A DNA stretch of 31,769 nucleotides from JAIOPA01 sp964655175 (GCA_964655175.1 CAZZLY010000028.1:1-31769); one strand, 5' to 3'. Positions 1 through 9,807 are shown, counted from the first letter of the stretch. Notes: generated by a model not told the origin, from the sequence alone. Program-made: numbers and translations.

Positions 1-20
1 GGGAGCGGCCCTTCGTCGTC

Positions 21-242
21 TCACATGTTGCGCGGTCTGCCGTCGTCCACCGGCGGCGGGGCCGGATCGGGCTCGGGTGTCGCCACGGTCTCGACCGAGA
101 TCGCGCGATCCCCCGTCTCGGGGCTCGCGGGGCGATGCCGCTGCTGCAGCCCGATCATGACGAACGCTGCGGCCATGACGATCAGGCTCACCCACATGAA
201 CGTCAGACTGCCAGTGCTCTGCACCGCGGGGGGATTCGACAT
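21..242 (-). CDS. Small single-pass membrane protein of the minor-pilin operon (unknown function)
   Basis: This 73-aa protein is the last gene of the minus-strand minor-pilin cluster. Its ATG (240-242) lies 1 nt after the stop of the PilX-like gene. A good Shine-Dalgarno (AAGGAG) sits inside the end of that gene, so translation is probably coupled. About residues 14-32 form one hydrophobic segment (FMWVSLIVMAAAFVMIGL), followed by a basic QQRHR stop-transfer and a Pro/Asp/Glu-rich tail of about 35 residues that looks disordered. There is no prepilin cleavage motif, so it is probably not itself a pilin. I recognise no family. A small anchor or accessory protein for the pilus complex is inferred from position only. 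Only 20 nt of sequence remain downstream in the window. Confidence 0.6.
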   Translation of the reverse strand: MSNPPAVQSTGSLTFMWVSLIVMAAAFVMIGLQQRHRPASPETGDRAISVETVATPEPDPAPPPVDDGRPRNM

Positions 243-243
243 G

Positions 244-1917
244 TCAGATCTCCTTCCAGGCCATGGTGCGGGCCGACGGGATGTCGGGGTCGAAGCGCTG
301 CGTGGTGGGGTAGTACGGCGGGATCAGCCCACGTCGATCGTAGTGCCAGTTGCGGTTGTAACCGGTCTGGGTCGCGCCCGAGCTGTTGAACGTGCCGAAC
401 GCGCCGTAGTACTTCGCCACGACGCCGCCACGCAGGTTCATGCTGCCGCGCGGTGAGCCCGAGCCGTAGTTGTCGACCGCGAACTGACCGCTCGAGCCGT
501 TCGCCATGACGAACGCGTCCACGTTCAGGTTCGACGGCGCCGACGACCCGATGCGCACCGAGCCGCTGGCCGAGAAGAGACCGAGCACGTTGTTCTTGTT
601 GTTGTAGCTGTCGCAGGTCAGGTCGCCGTTGACCACGATGTCGTTGCTCGCGGTGATGAGCAGCTTGGTGTTCTCGGCGATCGCCGCGTTCACGTAGCCG
701 TTGGACCCGCGGTCGGGGCCCACGAGCGACGAGATCGTGCCGTTCGTGTACAAGACGCCGTTGGGCGGCGTGCCGTTGTACGACTGCGACGGGCTGCCGC
801 TCGTGCTGAGCGCGTTCCAGACCTTGGTCGTGTTGTTGACCGGGTCCACCTCGACCGTGCGCTGCTTGCTGCCCTGCGTGAACTGGTAGTACTGCTTGTT
901 CACCAGCGTGTCCGCCCACATCTTGACCTTGTCCACGGTGCCCTGGATGTAGAAGCCGCCCGTGAGCGTGCTGCCGGAGTGCGGCAGGTAGATGTCCGAA
1001 CTGGGCGTGCTCGAGCCGCTCAGGCCCAGTGCCGTGTTGATCTGGGTGTTCGTGGGCGCGACGCCGGCCGCCAACGTCAAGCCCAGCGCCGCCGCCTGCT
1101 GGTTGTAGGAGTTCGTCGGCATCGGCACGTTGGACTGGCCGCGCAGATAACCGCCGAAGAAGTTGGGGACGTCGATCGTGCCGTTGTTGGCCGCGTTCTT
1201 CGAGATCGGACTGCCGTTGTTGTAGAAGGTCGCGTTGCTGTTGACCTGCGTGACCTGGTCCTGGAACGTGGGCTTGAACGCGTACTTGAAGTACGTGTTC
1301 GTGTGCACGCGACCATCGAAGCTGCCCGTGGACGTGAACCAGATCGACGACCCGTCCGGCATGACGAACTGGTCCATGAACAGCAGGTAGTCCGCGAACG
1401 AGCCGCGCGACGCGCTCACGCGCAACAGGCCCTGCGACTGCACGCTGCGGCGTCCCGTCGAGCGGACCGAGCCCGTCGAGGTGATGCTGAACAGGTAGTT
1501 GTAGGTCTGGGCCGTGTCGGCGATGTCGGCGTTGCTGAACGTGATGCTGGCGGTCGCGGCGTAGGGCGGGTTGGAGCTCGTCGCGGAACTGCCGGCGTTC
1601 AGGGTGCCCGCGGGGAACAGCGCCTGCGGATTCTTGACGATGTTGCCCGAGGCGCCGGCGTTGGTCCACGCCGTCAGGCAGCTGTCGAGCTTGGCCTGCG
1701 CCATGTTGGCCAGGATCTGCTGCTGCGCGCGCACGCCCGCATCGGCGGCGTACAGGGCGATCTTGGCCGTCTGCACGTTCGAGGACTGTGCCCGCTCGCC
1801 GGTGGTGGTGCTCATGAACGTGAGCACGAGCACGCTCGAGAGCAGCACGAACAGCATCGCGGCCGCGAGCACGATGCCGCGTTCGTTCAACGTGCGGTGA
1901 CGGGGGGACGAGGTCAT
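244..1917 (-). CDS. PilX-like type IV pilus assembly protein, unusually long
   Basis: This is a 557-aa protein. Its N-terminus matches the PilX N-terminal region: a basic start, a G-I-V-L hydrophobic helix (about residues 14-34), then TTGERAQSSN and a stretch ending in ALYAADAGVRAQQQ. The last corresponds to the AFQAAEAALRAAE signature of PilX-type minor pilins. A canonical GFTLIE prepilin site is absent, as is common for PilX. The remaining ~500 residues are Ser/Thr/Asn/Gly-rich and beta-like, with NDIVVNGDLTCD near residue 425 and a Tyr/Pro-rich end, vaguely like DUF4900-type proteins (weak). PilX proteins are usually below about 250 aa, so this one carries a large extra passenger. A TAGGAGG Shine-Dalgarno is built from the stop codon of the upstream pilW-like gene. 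Confidence 0.75.
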   Translation of the reverse strand: MTSSPRHRTLNERGIVLAAAMLFVLLSSVLVLTFMSTTTGERAQSSNVQTAKIALYAADAGVRAQQQILANMAQAKLDSCLTAWTNAGASGNIVKNPQALFPAGTLNAGSSATSSNPPYAATASITFSNADIADTAQTYNYLFSITSTGSVRSTGRRSVQSQGLLRVSASRGSFADYLLFMDQFVMPDGSSIWFTSTGSFDGRVHTNTYFKYAFKPTFQDQVTQVNSNATFYNNGSPISKNAANNGTIDVPNFFGGYLRGQSNVPMPTNSYNQQAAALGLTLAAGVAPTNTQINTALGLSGSSTPSSDIYLPHSGSTLTGGFYIQGTVDKVKMWADTLVNKQYYQFTQGSKQRTVEVDPVNNTTKVWNALSTSGSPSQSYNGTPPNGVLYTNGTISSLVGPDRGSNGYVNAAIAENTKLLITASNDIVVNGDLTCDSYNNKNNVLGLFSASGSVRIGSSAPSNLNVDAFVMANGSSGQFAVDNYGSGSPRGSMNLRGGVVAKYYGAFGTFNSSGATQTGYNRNWHYDRRGLIPPYYPTTQRFDPDIPSARTMAWKEI

Positions 1918-1925
1918 GCCGCCTC

Positions 1926-2798
1926 CTAGAAGGTGCGGGGCTGGACGGACGCCCAGACGCTGTCACGCAGCGTGGGGCGGCGCGGATCGGTCACGCGCGT
2001 GTAGACCACGGGGGACACCTTGTCGACGAGCGCCATGTTGCCGGGGTTGCGCGTCCACGTGCCGTCCTGCATCTCGTACCAGACGCGGAAGCCGTCGACG
2101 TTGTACGCCACGACCTGCGGCGGCAGGCCGTACTCGTGACGCATGAGCGCCGGACGGCGGAAGCTGGTGGCGTCGTAGTAGTAGCTGGTGATCGTCGCCT
2201 TGTAGACGTTGGTGACCGTGTCGGGATAGCCGCCCGTGGGCGGCCAGGTGGCGGTCATGGTCGTCGTGGCGCCGTTCCACGGCGACGTGGTCGAGTGGAC
2301 GATGACGTCGCTGCTCGACGTGCCGGTGCACATGAGCATGTGCGAGCGGCTGGTGCCGTTGGTGAGGATGAACAGGTCGCCGGCCGCGAACCCCGTGTTG
2401 CTCTTGACGCGGGTCTGCGACGAGACCGTGGCCATGTCGGACATGAGCGTCGTGGCGGCCTGCCAGGCGCCGACGAGGACCAGCGAGTCGTTGCCCGCGA
2501 GCGTGCCGTAGCCGGGATTCACCGCGAGCAGCGTGTCGCCCGCGCCCAGACCGTTGTTCGCGAAGATGTCCACGCGCCCCCAGCCGGAGCCCGCCATGCG
2601 GACCTCGCGCTCGATCAATTGGATCGCGGTGCGCGCGTTCTGGCGCACGTCGGCCACGTCGCTCAGGCGCTCCGCCTGCCGCGAGGACTGGAAGAAGGTC
2701 ATCATGAGGGCGCCCAGCACGAGCGTCGAGAGCACGAGCGTGATCATGAGCTCGAGCAGACCGAAGCCGTGGGCGTGACGGAGCGTGCGGGGGATCAT
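1926..2798 (-). CDS. PilW-like prepilin-type N-terminal cleavage/methylation protein
   Basis: This is a 290-aa minor pilin. It has a short basic leader (about residues 1-12) ending in Gly, then F-G-L-L-E-L-M and a long hydrophobic helix. This is the class III prepilin signature, with Glu at mature position 5, cleaved and N-methylated by the PilD peptidase. The following ARTAIQLIEREVRMAGSG is the conserved PilW-type segment just after the stalk helix. The C-terminal ~220 residues form the globular domain. Minor pilins of this kind are thought to form the priming tip complex of type IV pili. The ATG follows a GGAGG Shine-Dalgarno and begins 3 nt after the PilV-like stop. The gene order FimT-PilV-PilW-PilX is the classic minor-pilin order. 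Confidence 0.85.
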   Translation of the reverse strand: MIPRTLRHAHGFGLLELMITLVLSTLVLGALMMTFFQSSRQAERLSDVADVRQNARTAIQLIEREVRMAGSGWGRVDIFANNGLGAGDTLLAVNPGYGTLAGNDSLVLVGAWQAATTLMSDMATVSSQTRVKSNTGFAAGDLFILTNGTSRSHMLMCTGTSSSDVIVHSTTSPWNGATTTMTATWPPTGGYPDTVTNVYKATITSYYYDATSFRRPALMRHEYGLPPQVVAYNVDGFRVWYEMQDGTWTRNPGNMALVDKVSPVVYTRVTDPRRPTLRDSVWASVQPRTF

Positions 2799-2801
2799 GG
2801 C

Positions 2802-3206
2802 TCAGCCTCCCGACTGCGCGGTGACGATGACCAACTGCACTTCGGGCGTGGCCGAGACCGACCGCCGCGCCACTTTGACGGTGATCCGCTTGCAGTTGTC
2901 CGAGGGCTGATCGTCCTCGACCACCCAACGCACGTAGTACAGACCGTCGTGCGGGTTGGCCGGGTCGTCGTGCGTGCCCGAGGTGATCGAACCGTCCCCG
3001 AACGGGGCCGTGAGCAGGTCTTCCGCGACCTCCGAGGCGATGGACGAGGCGCGGGTCTGCATGCCGGCCTTCATGACACGCTTGGTCGCCAGCGGCACGG
3101 TGAGTGCCAGCGCGAGCATGCCCGTGGCGAAGATGGTCAGCGCCACCAGCACCTCGATGAGCGTGAACCCCTGTTCGGGGCGGCGGGACTCGTGGACGCG
3201 CGTCAT
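2802..3206 (-). CDS. PilV-like minor pilin
   Basis: This is a 134-aa protein with a 13-residue basic leader, then GFTLIEVLVALTIFATGMLAL: a textbook prepilin cleavage and methylation site with Glu5 and the PilV-type helix. MKAGMQTRASSIASEVAEDLL follows, as in PilV/GspI-like proteins. The C-terminal part is a small beta-rich head with a single Cys. The ATG (3204-3206) overlaps the TGA of the upstream FimT-like gene (ATGA, 4-nt overlap), so translation is coupled. Much longer readings of this frame run upstream through the sucA region on the opposite strand, but they are antisense artefacts; the overlap and leader fix the start here. Its likely role is a minor pilin of the type IV pilus tip complex. 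Confidence 0.85.
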   Translation of the reverse strand: MTRVHESRRPEQGFTLIEVLVALTIFATGMLALALTVPLATKRVMKAGMQTRASSIASEVAEDLLTAPFGDGSITSGTHDDPANPHDGLYYVRWVVEDDQPSDNCKRITVKVARRSVSATPEVQLVIVTAQSGG

Positions 3207-3688
3207 GGGTGGTAGCAGATCCCGGCGGCGGACACGGCGAGCGTGTCCCGGCGGCCCTGGGCGTTCGACAGGAACAGCGTGCCGCCCTGCGTGCCCAGCT
3301 TGAGCGTGCCGCTGATGTCGAAGGCGATGCTGTCGAGCTGACTCACCATGCAGACGCTGTCGAGCCGGGTCGAACGCGGCAGGGTGCGCGAGAAGGACGA
3401 CTCGCCCGAGTTCACGAGGTTGTCGGCGTTCGTGTCGACGTGGATCGAGTACTGCGTGACGTTGGTGTACGTCGGCGGCGTGCCGAAGCGGACGATCACC
3501 GGGGCGCGGCGCGTCACCGCCAGCTGGCGGGCACGGCGGACGTCCTGCAGGAGCTGCGTCTCGGCCTGCCGCAGCAGGATGGAGTTCCGATAGCGGCTGA
3601 AGGCGGGCAGCCCCGTGGCCATGACGATGCCCGCGATGACCAGGGCGATCATGAGCTCGATCAGGGTGAAGCCGGGGGAACGGGGCAT
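3203..3688 (-). CDS. FimT/GspH-like pseudopilin, first gene of the minor-pilin operon
   Basis: This is a 161-aa protein from the chosen ATG at 3686-3688. The start gives a compact MPRSPG leader, then FTLIELMIALVIAGIVMATGLPAF, a perfect prepilin site and stalk helix. After it comes a GspH/FimT-like head (RQAETQLLQDVRRARQLAVTRRAPVIVRF is the family's usual segment). A GAGG lies 11 nt upstream of this ATG. An in-frame GTG at 3752-3754 would add 22 residues, giving 183 aa, but shows no clear ribosome site and would make an oddly long leader. FimT-like proteins are minor pilins, some of which bind DNA during natural transformation. Whether this one does cannot be told from sequence alone. Confidence 0.85.
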   Translation of the reverse strand: MPRSPGFTLIELMIALVIAGIVMATGLPAFSRYRNSILLRQAETQLLQDVRRARQLAVTRRAPVIVRFGTPPTYTNVTQYSIHVDTNADNLVNSGESSFSRTLPRSTRLDSVCMVSQLDSIAFDISGTLKLGTQGGTLFLSNAQGRRDTLAVSAAGICYHP

Positions 3689-4178
3689 TTCGGGGGTTGC
3701 CTCGGCGGGATGCGGTGCGTGGGGGGACGTCCGATCTGCGACCGAATGGGACACTTGGGACGTCGCAAGAGAGGAGCCAGTCGCAACACCCTTTCGTGCG
3801 CGGCGTCATCATGCGCGGTAAAACGATGTGGATGCAGTGGTTGCAGGTTGGCTGCCGGGGCGGTCCCAGTCCTTGGCGGTTCCCCTGTGAGGTGGTTCCG
3901 CGTGCAACCTGCATGCGGCGAGCGGGGGGGATGCATGGTCCCGGAGGCGAGGGTTCGCTATGCAGAGAACTGGCGGGGGCGGGAACCTCGGATCGGCTGC
4001 TCGCCACCCTTCGGTGTGACCCGTGGGGCCGATCTCGCGGGCAATGCGTTATCCCGCAAGGTAATGCGCGGTCAACAGGCGGCGCGCTTCGTGCTACTTT
4101 TCGCGCGCCGTGGCCCCTGTGCGGATCTGGTAACCGGCGGGAGCGGCCGCGCAATCCACTACCGCACAGAGGTTTCGC
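3689..4178. other. Intergenic region between divergent minor-pilin operon and sucA
   Basis: About 490 nt separate the divergent FimT-like gene and sucA. All readings here have the composition of antisense shadow frames and no recognisable domain, so I see no gene. The region is slightly less GC-rich than its surroundings around 3770-3850 and 4040-4110, as expected for promoters. One plausible sigma70-like promoter for sucA is listed separately. I could not pick a convincing promoter for the pilin operon. An imperfect dyad (GCGTTA ... TAATGC, about 4046-4068) lies just upstream of the candidate sucA -35 and could be an operator, but the match is weak. Confidence 0.5.
4072..4100 (+). promoter_or_regulatory. 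Candidate sigma70-like promoter for sucA-sucB-lpdA
   Basis: TCAACA (4072-4077), a 17-nt spacer, then TACTTT (4095-4100), with an extended -10 TGC immediately upstream. The spacing is ideal and the location is 79 nt before the sucA ATG. Matches to the consensus hexamers are only 4/6 and 3/6, so this is a candidate only. Confidence 0.35.
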
Positions 4179-6749
4179 ATGTCGGGCCGGCTCGATTTCA
4201 TCCTGCGGGCGAACGCTGAGTACATCGAGGAACAGCATCGCCGCTGGTCGGAGAATCCCCACTCGGTGCCCGAGGATTGGGCGTTGTTCTTCGCCGGTGT
4301 CGAACTGGCGGAGCGGCAGCCCGCCTCGGGGGGCGGTCAGGACAGCGCGTACGCGCTCGTTCACGCCTACCGCGAGTTCGGGCATCTGGTGGCCGACCTG
4401 GACCCGCTCACGCCCGCGGGTGCCGCGACGCACCCCTATCTGGACCTCGCCGCGTTCGGGCTGAGCGAGGCCGACCTCGATCGCGAGGTCGCCGCGCCGT
4501 TCAACGGCACGTTCCACGGCACGCTGCGGCATCTCATCGAGGCGCTGCGCGAGACCTATTGCGGCACGCTGGGCGCCGAGTTCATGGACATCCCCGATCC
4601 GGGCCAGCGCGAGTGGTTGCAGGCGCGCATGGAGAGCACGCGCAATCGTCCCGCGCTCGCCGATCCGTCGCGCGTCGCGGTGCTGCGCGCGCTGCTTCTG
4701 GCGGACGGTTTCGAGCAGTTCCTGCACGCGCGCTACACGGGGCAGAAGCGGTTCTCGCTCGAGGGCGGGGCGTCGCTCATCCCGATGTTCGAGACGCTCA
4801 TCACCGGTGCGGCCGCATTGGGCGTCGAGCAGCTCACCATCGGCATGCCGCACCGCGGGCGCATCAACTTCCTCGCGAACATCATGAAGAAGCCGCTCGA
4901 GAACATCTTCAGCGAGTTCGAGTCGGCGTTCGCGCCGCCCGAGGTGCAGGGCCACGACGACGTGAAGTACCACCTCGGCTATTCGTCCGATCACGAGACG
5001 GGCGAGGGGCGTCGCATCCATCTCAACCTCACCTACAACCCGAGCCACCTCGAGTTCGTGAACCCGGTCGTGCTCGGGGCCATGCGTGCGCGCCAGGAGA
5101 TGATGGCCGACACGCAGCGCGATCGCGGCATCCCGGTGCTCATCCACGGGGACGCGGCCTTCTCGGGCGAGGGCATCGTGCCCGAGACGCTGGCGCTGGC
5201 GCAGCTGCCGGCGTACCAGACCGGCGGCACCATCCATCTGGTCATCAACAATCAGGTCGGTTTCACGACCTCGCCGCACGACGCCCGCGTGACGCGCTAT
5301 CCGTCCGCGATCATGCGCGTGGTGGACGCGCCCGTGTTCCACGTGAACGGTGACGACCCCGAGGCGTGCGTGCAGGCCATCACGCTGGCGCTCGAGTACC
5401 GCATGCGTTTCAAGCGCGACGTGTGCGTGGATCTCATGTGCTACCGCAAGCACGGTCACAACGAGATGGACGACCCCACGTTCACGCAGCCGGTCATGTA
5501 CCAGCGCATCGCCGCCCACGTACCGGCCTCGCGCACGTACGCGGACCGTCTGGTGCGGGCCGGGGTGCTCGAGGCCGCCGCGGTGGAGCGCATCGAGAAG
5601 GAGCTGGATTCGGGCTTCCGCGCGGCGCATCAGCGCGCCTCGAGCGAGCCCATCCCGCCGGTGCGGCACGAGCCGCGCGGCACGTGGCGGGGTCTGCAGT
5701 GGGCGGGGGACGACTGGAGCGCCGACACGCGCGCGTCGCGCGAGGTGCTCGAGCAGGTGCTGCACGGCGTCACCCGGTTCCCCGAGGACTTCCGGCCGCA
5801 CCGCAAGATCACGCAGCTGGTGACCGACCGCCGGCGCATGTTCCTCGAGGACCGCATCGATTGGTCGCTCGGCGAGACGTTGGCCTACGGCACGCTGCTG
5901 CTCGAGGGCCGCAACGTGCGGCTGACCGGGCAGGACGTGGGGCGTGGCACGTTCACGCACCGCCATGCCGCCAACTACGACGCGCAGGACGGTCGCCGTC
6001 ACGTGCCGCTGCAGCACCTGGTGCCCGAGCAGGGCCGGTTCGAGGCGGTGGACAGCATGTTGTCCGAGGCTGCGGTGCTGGGCTTCGAGTACGGCTTCAG
6101 CACGGCCGATCCGCACACGCTCACGGTGTGGGAGGCGCAGTTCGGCGACTTCGCCAACGTCGCGCAGGTGATCATCGATCAGTTCATCGCCTCGGGCGAG
6201 GCCAAGTGGGGCCGCATGTCGGGCCTCACGATGCTGCTGCCGCACGGCTACGAGGGGCAGGGCCCCGAGCACTCGAGCGGCCGCCTGGAGCGCTTCCTCG
6301 AACTGTGCGCCGACCGCAATCTGCAGGTCTGCAACCTGACCACGCCNNNNNNNNNNNNNNNNNNNNNNNNNNNNNNNNNNNNNNNNNNNNNNNNNNNNNN
6401 NNNNNNNNNNNNNNNNNNNNNNNNNNNNNNNNNNNNNNNNNNNNNNCTCGCGGGCGTGCTCGCGTCGTACCCGAACGTGCGCGAAGTCGTCTGGGTGCAG
6501 GAGGAGCCGGCCAACATGGGCGCGTGGCGCGCGCTGCGGCATCGCTTCGAGGCCACGGTGCCCGCGCACCTGTCGCTGCGGTTCGTGGCGCGCCGCGGTG
6601 CGGCCTCGCCGGCGACGGGCTTCTACGCCACGCATCAGCAGCAGGAGGCGGCGCTCATCGAGGCGGCGCTGGGGGATGGCACCGCCCGTCCGGCGGGGAA
6701 CAACGTGGGCGTGGCGCAGGCCGCGGTCCGTGAGGGGGCACGTTCGTGA
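4179..6749 (+). CDS. sucA: 2-oxoglutarate dehydrogenase E1 component (contains assembly gap)
   Basis: This is the thiamine-diphosphate-dependent E1 subunit, which decarboxylates 2-oxoglutarate and reductively succinylates the lipoyl group of E2. The N-terminal E2-binding helix is present (FILRANAEYIEEQHRRW). Core motifs include GMPHRGRINFLAN (residues 222-234), GDAAFSGEG (324-332) and NNQVGFTT (357-364) for ThDP/Mg binding, and CYRKHGHNEMDDP (421-433). The C-terminus has VWVQEEPANMGAWRALRHRF. The 100 N (6347-6446) fall in the pyrimidine-binding/C-terminal region. Observed length is 856 aa including 34 unknown, against about 930 aa in the family. By comparison with the family, about 100 residues, not 34, should occupy the gap. 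An AGAGG Shine-Dalgarno precedes the ATG. The stop overlaps the sucB GTG by 4 nt (GTGA). Confidence 0.97.
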   Translation: MSGRLDFILRANAEYIEEQHRRWSENPHSVPEDWALFFAGVELAERQPASGGGQDSAYALVHAYREFGHLVADLDPLTPAGAATHPYLDLAAFGLSEADLDREVAAPFNGTFHGTLRHLIEALRETYCGTLGAEFMDIPDPGQREWLQARMESTRNRPALADPSRVAVLRALLLADGFEQFLHARYTGQKRFSLEGGASLIPMFETLITGAAALGVEQLTIGMPHRGRINFLANIMKKPLENIFSEFESAFAPPEVQGHDDVKYHLGYSSDHETGEGRRIHLNLTYNPSHLEFVNPVVLGAMRARQEMMADTQRDRGIPVLIHGDAAFSGEGIVPETLALAQLPAYQTGGTIHLVINNQVGFTTSPHDARVTRYPSAIMRVVDAPVFHVNGDDPEACVQAITLALEYRMRFKRDVCVDLMCYRKHGHNEMDDPTFTQPVMYQRIAAHVPASRTYADRLVRAGVLEAAAVERIEKELDSGFRAAHQRASSEPIPPVRHEPRGTWRGLQWAGDDWSADTRASREVLEQVLHGVTRFPEDFRPHRKITQLVTDRRRMFLEDRIDWSLGETLAYGTLLLEGRNVRLTGQDVGRGTFTHRHAANYDAQDGRRHVPLQHLVPEQGRFEAVDSMLSEAAVLGFEYGFSTADPHTLTVWEAQFGDFANVAQVIIDQFIASGEAKWGRMSGLTMLLPHGYEGQGPEHSSGRLERFLELCADRNLQVCNLTTXXXXXXXXXXXXXXXXXXXXXXXXXXXXXXXXXXLAGVLASYPNVREVVWVQEEPANMGAWRALRHRFEATVPAHLSLRFVARRGAASPATGFYATHQQQEAALIEAALGDGTARPAGNNVGVAQAAVREGARS
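6347..6446. other. Assembly gap (100 N) inside sucA
   Basis: Exactly 100 unknown bases, the conventional placeholder for a gap of unknown size. The reading frame happens to stay open across it. Family comparison suggests the real missing length is roughly 300 nt. Confidence 0.98.
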
Positions 6750-7996
6750 CGATCGAGGTGAAGGTCCCGCGCCTGGCGGAGTCCATCTCCGAGGCGACGC
6801 TGGTGGAATGGCTCAAGGCGGACGGCGCGGCGGTGCGTGCCGACGAACCGATCGCGACGCTCGAGACCGACAAGGCCGCGGTCGAGATCGTCGCCGACGG
6901 CGCCGGCGTGCTGTCGCACGTGGTGAAGCCCGGGGCGGTGGTCAAGGTGGGCGACGTGCTGGCGCGCATCGCGCCCGGTGCGGCTCCCGCGGCAGCGGCC
7001 CCCGCGGCACCGGCCACGCCCGCTCCGAGCGCCCCGGTGAGCCCGGCGGCTCCTTCCGCACCCGCGGCCCCCGCGGTTTCGAGCGCGGCGACCGCACCCG
7101 CGAGCGCGCCCGTGTTGTCCCCGGCGGTGCGCCGCATCGTCGAGGAGCGCGGTCTCGACCCCGCGACGATCGCCGGCACCGGCCCGCACGGTCGCCTGCT
7201 CAAGGCCGATGCCCTCGCGGCGCCGGCGGCGAGTGCGCCGTCCGCCTCGCCGGCCGCACCGGCGGCGAGCGTGCCGGCGGCGACCGAGTCCGCGGACGAC
7301 GTGCGCATCGTGCCCATGAACCGCATCCGGCAGCGGATCGCCGAGCGGCTCGTGCAGGCCCAGCACACGGCCGCGATCCTCACCACCTTCAACGAGATCG
7401 ACATGTCGCGCGTGATCGACCTGCGCGCACGGCACAAGGACGCGTTCGAGCGCACGCACGGCGTCAAGCTGGGCTTCATGAGCCTGTTCGCGCGCGCCTG
7501 CGTGCTCGCGCTCGCCGACGTCCCGGCGGTCAACGCCGAGATCCGCGGCACCGACATGGTGTTCCACCAGCGCGTCCACATGGGCATCGCCGCGAGCACG
7601 CCCAAGGGCCTCGTGGTGCCGGTCGTGCGCGACGCGGATCGTCTCGACCTCGCCGGGCTCGAGAAGGAGATCGCGCGGCTCGCGCAGCGCGCCCGTGACG
7701 GTGTGCTGACGCCGCAGGAGCTGTCGGGCGGCACGTTCACGATCACCAACGGCGGCGTGTTCGGCTCGCTGTTGTCCACGCCCATCCTGAATCCGCCGCA
7801 GAGCGGCATCCTGGGCATGCACAAGATCGAGAAGCGCGCGGTGGTGCTGAGCGACGACACGATCGTCGCGCGGCCCATGATGTACGTGGCGCTCTCGTAC
7901 GATCATCGCATCATCGACGGTCAGCAGGCGGTCACGTTCCTCGTGCGCGTGAAGGAGCGCCTCGAGGATCCCGAGCGCATGCTGCTGGGCGTGTGA
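6746..7996 (+). CDS. sucB: Dihydrolipoyllysine-residue succinyltransferase (E2 of 2-oxoglutarate dehydrogenase)
   Basis: This is the 416-aa E2 core of the 2-oxoglutarate dehydrogenase complex, transferring succinyl from the lipoyl arm to CoA. It has one N-terminal lipoyl domain with the target lysine K43 in ETDKAAVEI. A long Ala/Pro linker (about 75-125) leads to a peripheral subunit-binding domain (VLSPAVRRIVEERGLDP...GTGPHGRLLKAD). A second Ala/Pro linker then leads to the acyltransferase domain. The catalytic motif SYDHRIIDG places the active-site His at H387 and Asp at D391. GGTFTITNGGVFGSLLSTPI is the family signature and favours succinyl- over acetyl-transferase. The GTG start is fixed by the GTGA overlap with sucA. 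The lpdA gene follows after 13 nt, giving a full E1-E2-E3 operon. Confidence 0.96.
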   Translation: MTIEVKVPRLAESISEATLVEWLKADGAAVRADEPIATLETDKAAVEIVADGAGVLSHVVKPGAVVKVGDVLARIAPGAAPAAAAPAAPATPAPSAPVSPAAPSAPAAPAVSSAATAPASAPVLSPAVRRIVEERGLDPATIAGTGPHGRLLKADALAAPAASAPSASPAAPAASVPAATESADDVRIVPMNRIRQRIAERLVQAQHTAAILTTFNEIDMSRVIDLRARHKDAFERTHGVKLGFMSLFARACVLALADVPAVNAEIRGTDMVFHQRVHMGIAASTPKGLVVPVVRDADRLDLAGLEKEIARLAQRARDGVLTPQELSGGTFTITNGGVFGSLLSTPILNPPQSGILGMHKIEKRAVVLSDDTIVARPMMYVALSYDHRIIDGQQAVTFLVRVKERLEDPERMLLGV

Positions 7997-8009
7997 GCCG
8001 GAGGGACGC

Positions 8010-9416
<1,407 letters not shown>

Positions 9417-9451
9417 GCGTGCCGCGCTTCGTCGCGGACGGTGTGACACGA

Positions 9452-9480
9452 CCCCGAGGAGCCGAGCGCTCCTCGGGGTT
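9452..9480 (+). terminator. Hairpin terminator after lpdA
   Basis: A perfect 11-bp stem (9452-9462 with 9468-9478) with a CGAGC loop lies 35 nt after the lpdA stop. It is followed by TTCGTCGTT, a weak U tract. Position and strength fit a terminator of sucA-sucB-lpdA. Confidence 0.75.
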
Positions 9481-9807
9481 CGTCGTTCCAGACGATGCCG
9501 CGAGGCGTGCGTTCGGAGTCGCTGAACGGGACGCGATGCGGTGGAACCGCGTACGTCGCGATCGCATGGGATCACGGGCTCGCGTTCATCGCGCGTGAAC
9601 ATCGTCGCGTGGTGCGAGGAATTGCATTCTGCAATGCGATTGTCCTTGTGATTGCAGAGTGCAATGTCGGACACTCGAGGTCCCCTCGCAGCACCCCCGT
9701 TCGCGCGCCCCCTCCCGCCCTTGCGCGAACGCCCGGCGGCACGACGCCCCGGCTCCCTTGCCCATTCGACCCCATGGATCGCTCAGGCCCCCACGCGGGA
9801 GCCCGTC
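9481..9807. other. Intergenic region upstream of the DUF4114-like secreted protein
   Basis: About 330 nt lie between the lpdA terminator and the next start. No credible gene is seen: the in-frame extension upstream of 9808 reads as a Pro/Arg-rich shadow. The striking content is an AT-richer island at about 9619-9668 with two palindromes, listed separately. I could not identify a standard -35/-10 pair with good spacing. Confidence 0.5.
9621..9665. promoter_or_regulatory. Twin palindromes ATTGCA-N3-TGCAAT, 30 bp apart
   Basis: Two 15-bp inverted repeats with identical arms lie at 9621-9635 (ATTGCATTCTGCAAT) and 9651-9665 (ATTGCAGAGTGCAAT). Their centres are exactly 30 bp apart, about three helical turns, so they sit on the same DNA face. 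The 10-nt half ATTGCATTCT recurs at 9815-9824, just inside the start of the downstream gene. This is the architecture of a cooperative dimeric regulator operator or activator site. The cognate protein is unknown. Confidence 0.6.

Noticed and set aside
3207..6635. A 1277-codon minus-strand frame running from sucA into the PilV-like gene
   Set aside because: Only its last 134 codons encode a recognisable protein. The rest is antisense to sucA and crosses the N gap; the ATGA junction and prepilin leader fix the PilV start at 3206.
9609..9627. A sigma54-like promoter (TGG ... TTGC) next to the first palindrome
   Set aside because: The GG and GC dinucleotides are one base too far apart (11 instead of 10 nt), and sigma54 promoters are intolerant of spacing changes.
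9652..9807. A longer N-terminus for the DUF4114-like protein
   Set aside because: It would bury the signal peptide behind 52 Pro/Arg-rich residues and overlap the second palindrome. The GTG at 9808 has a GGGAG site and a clean signal peptide.
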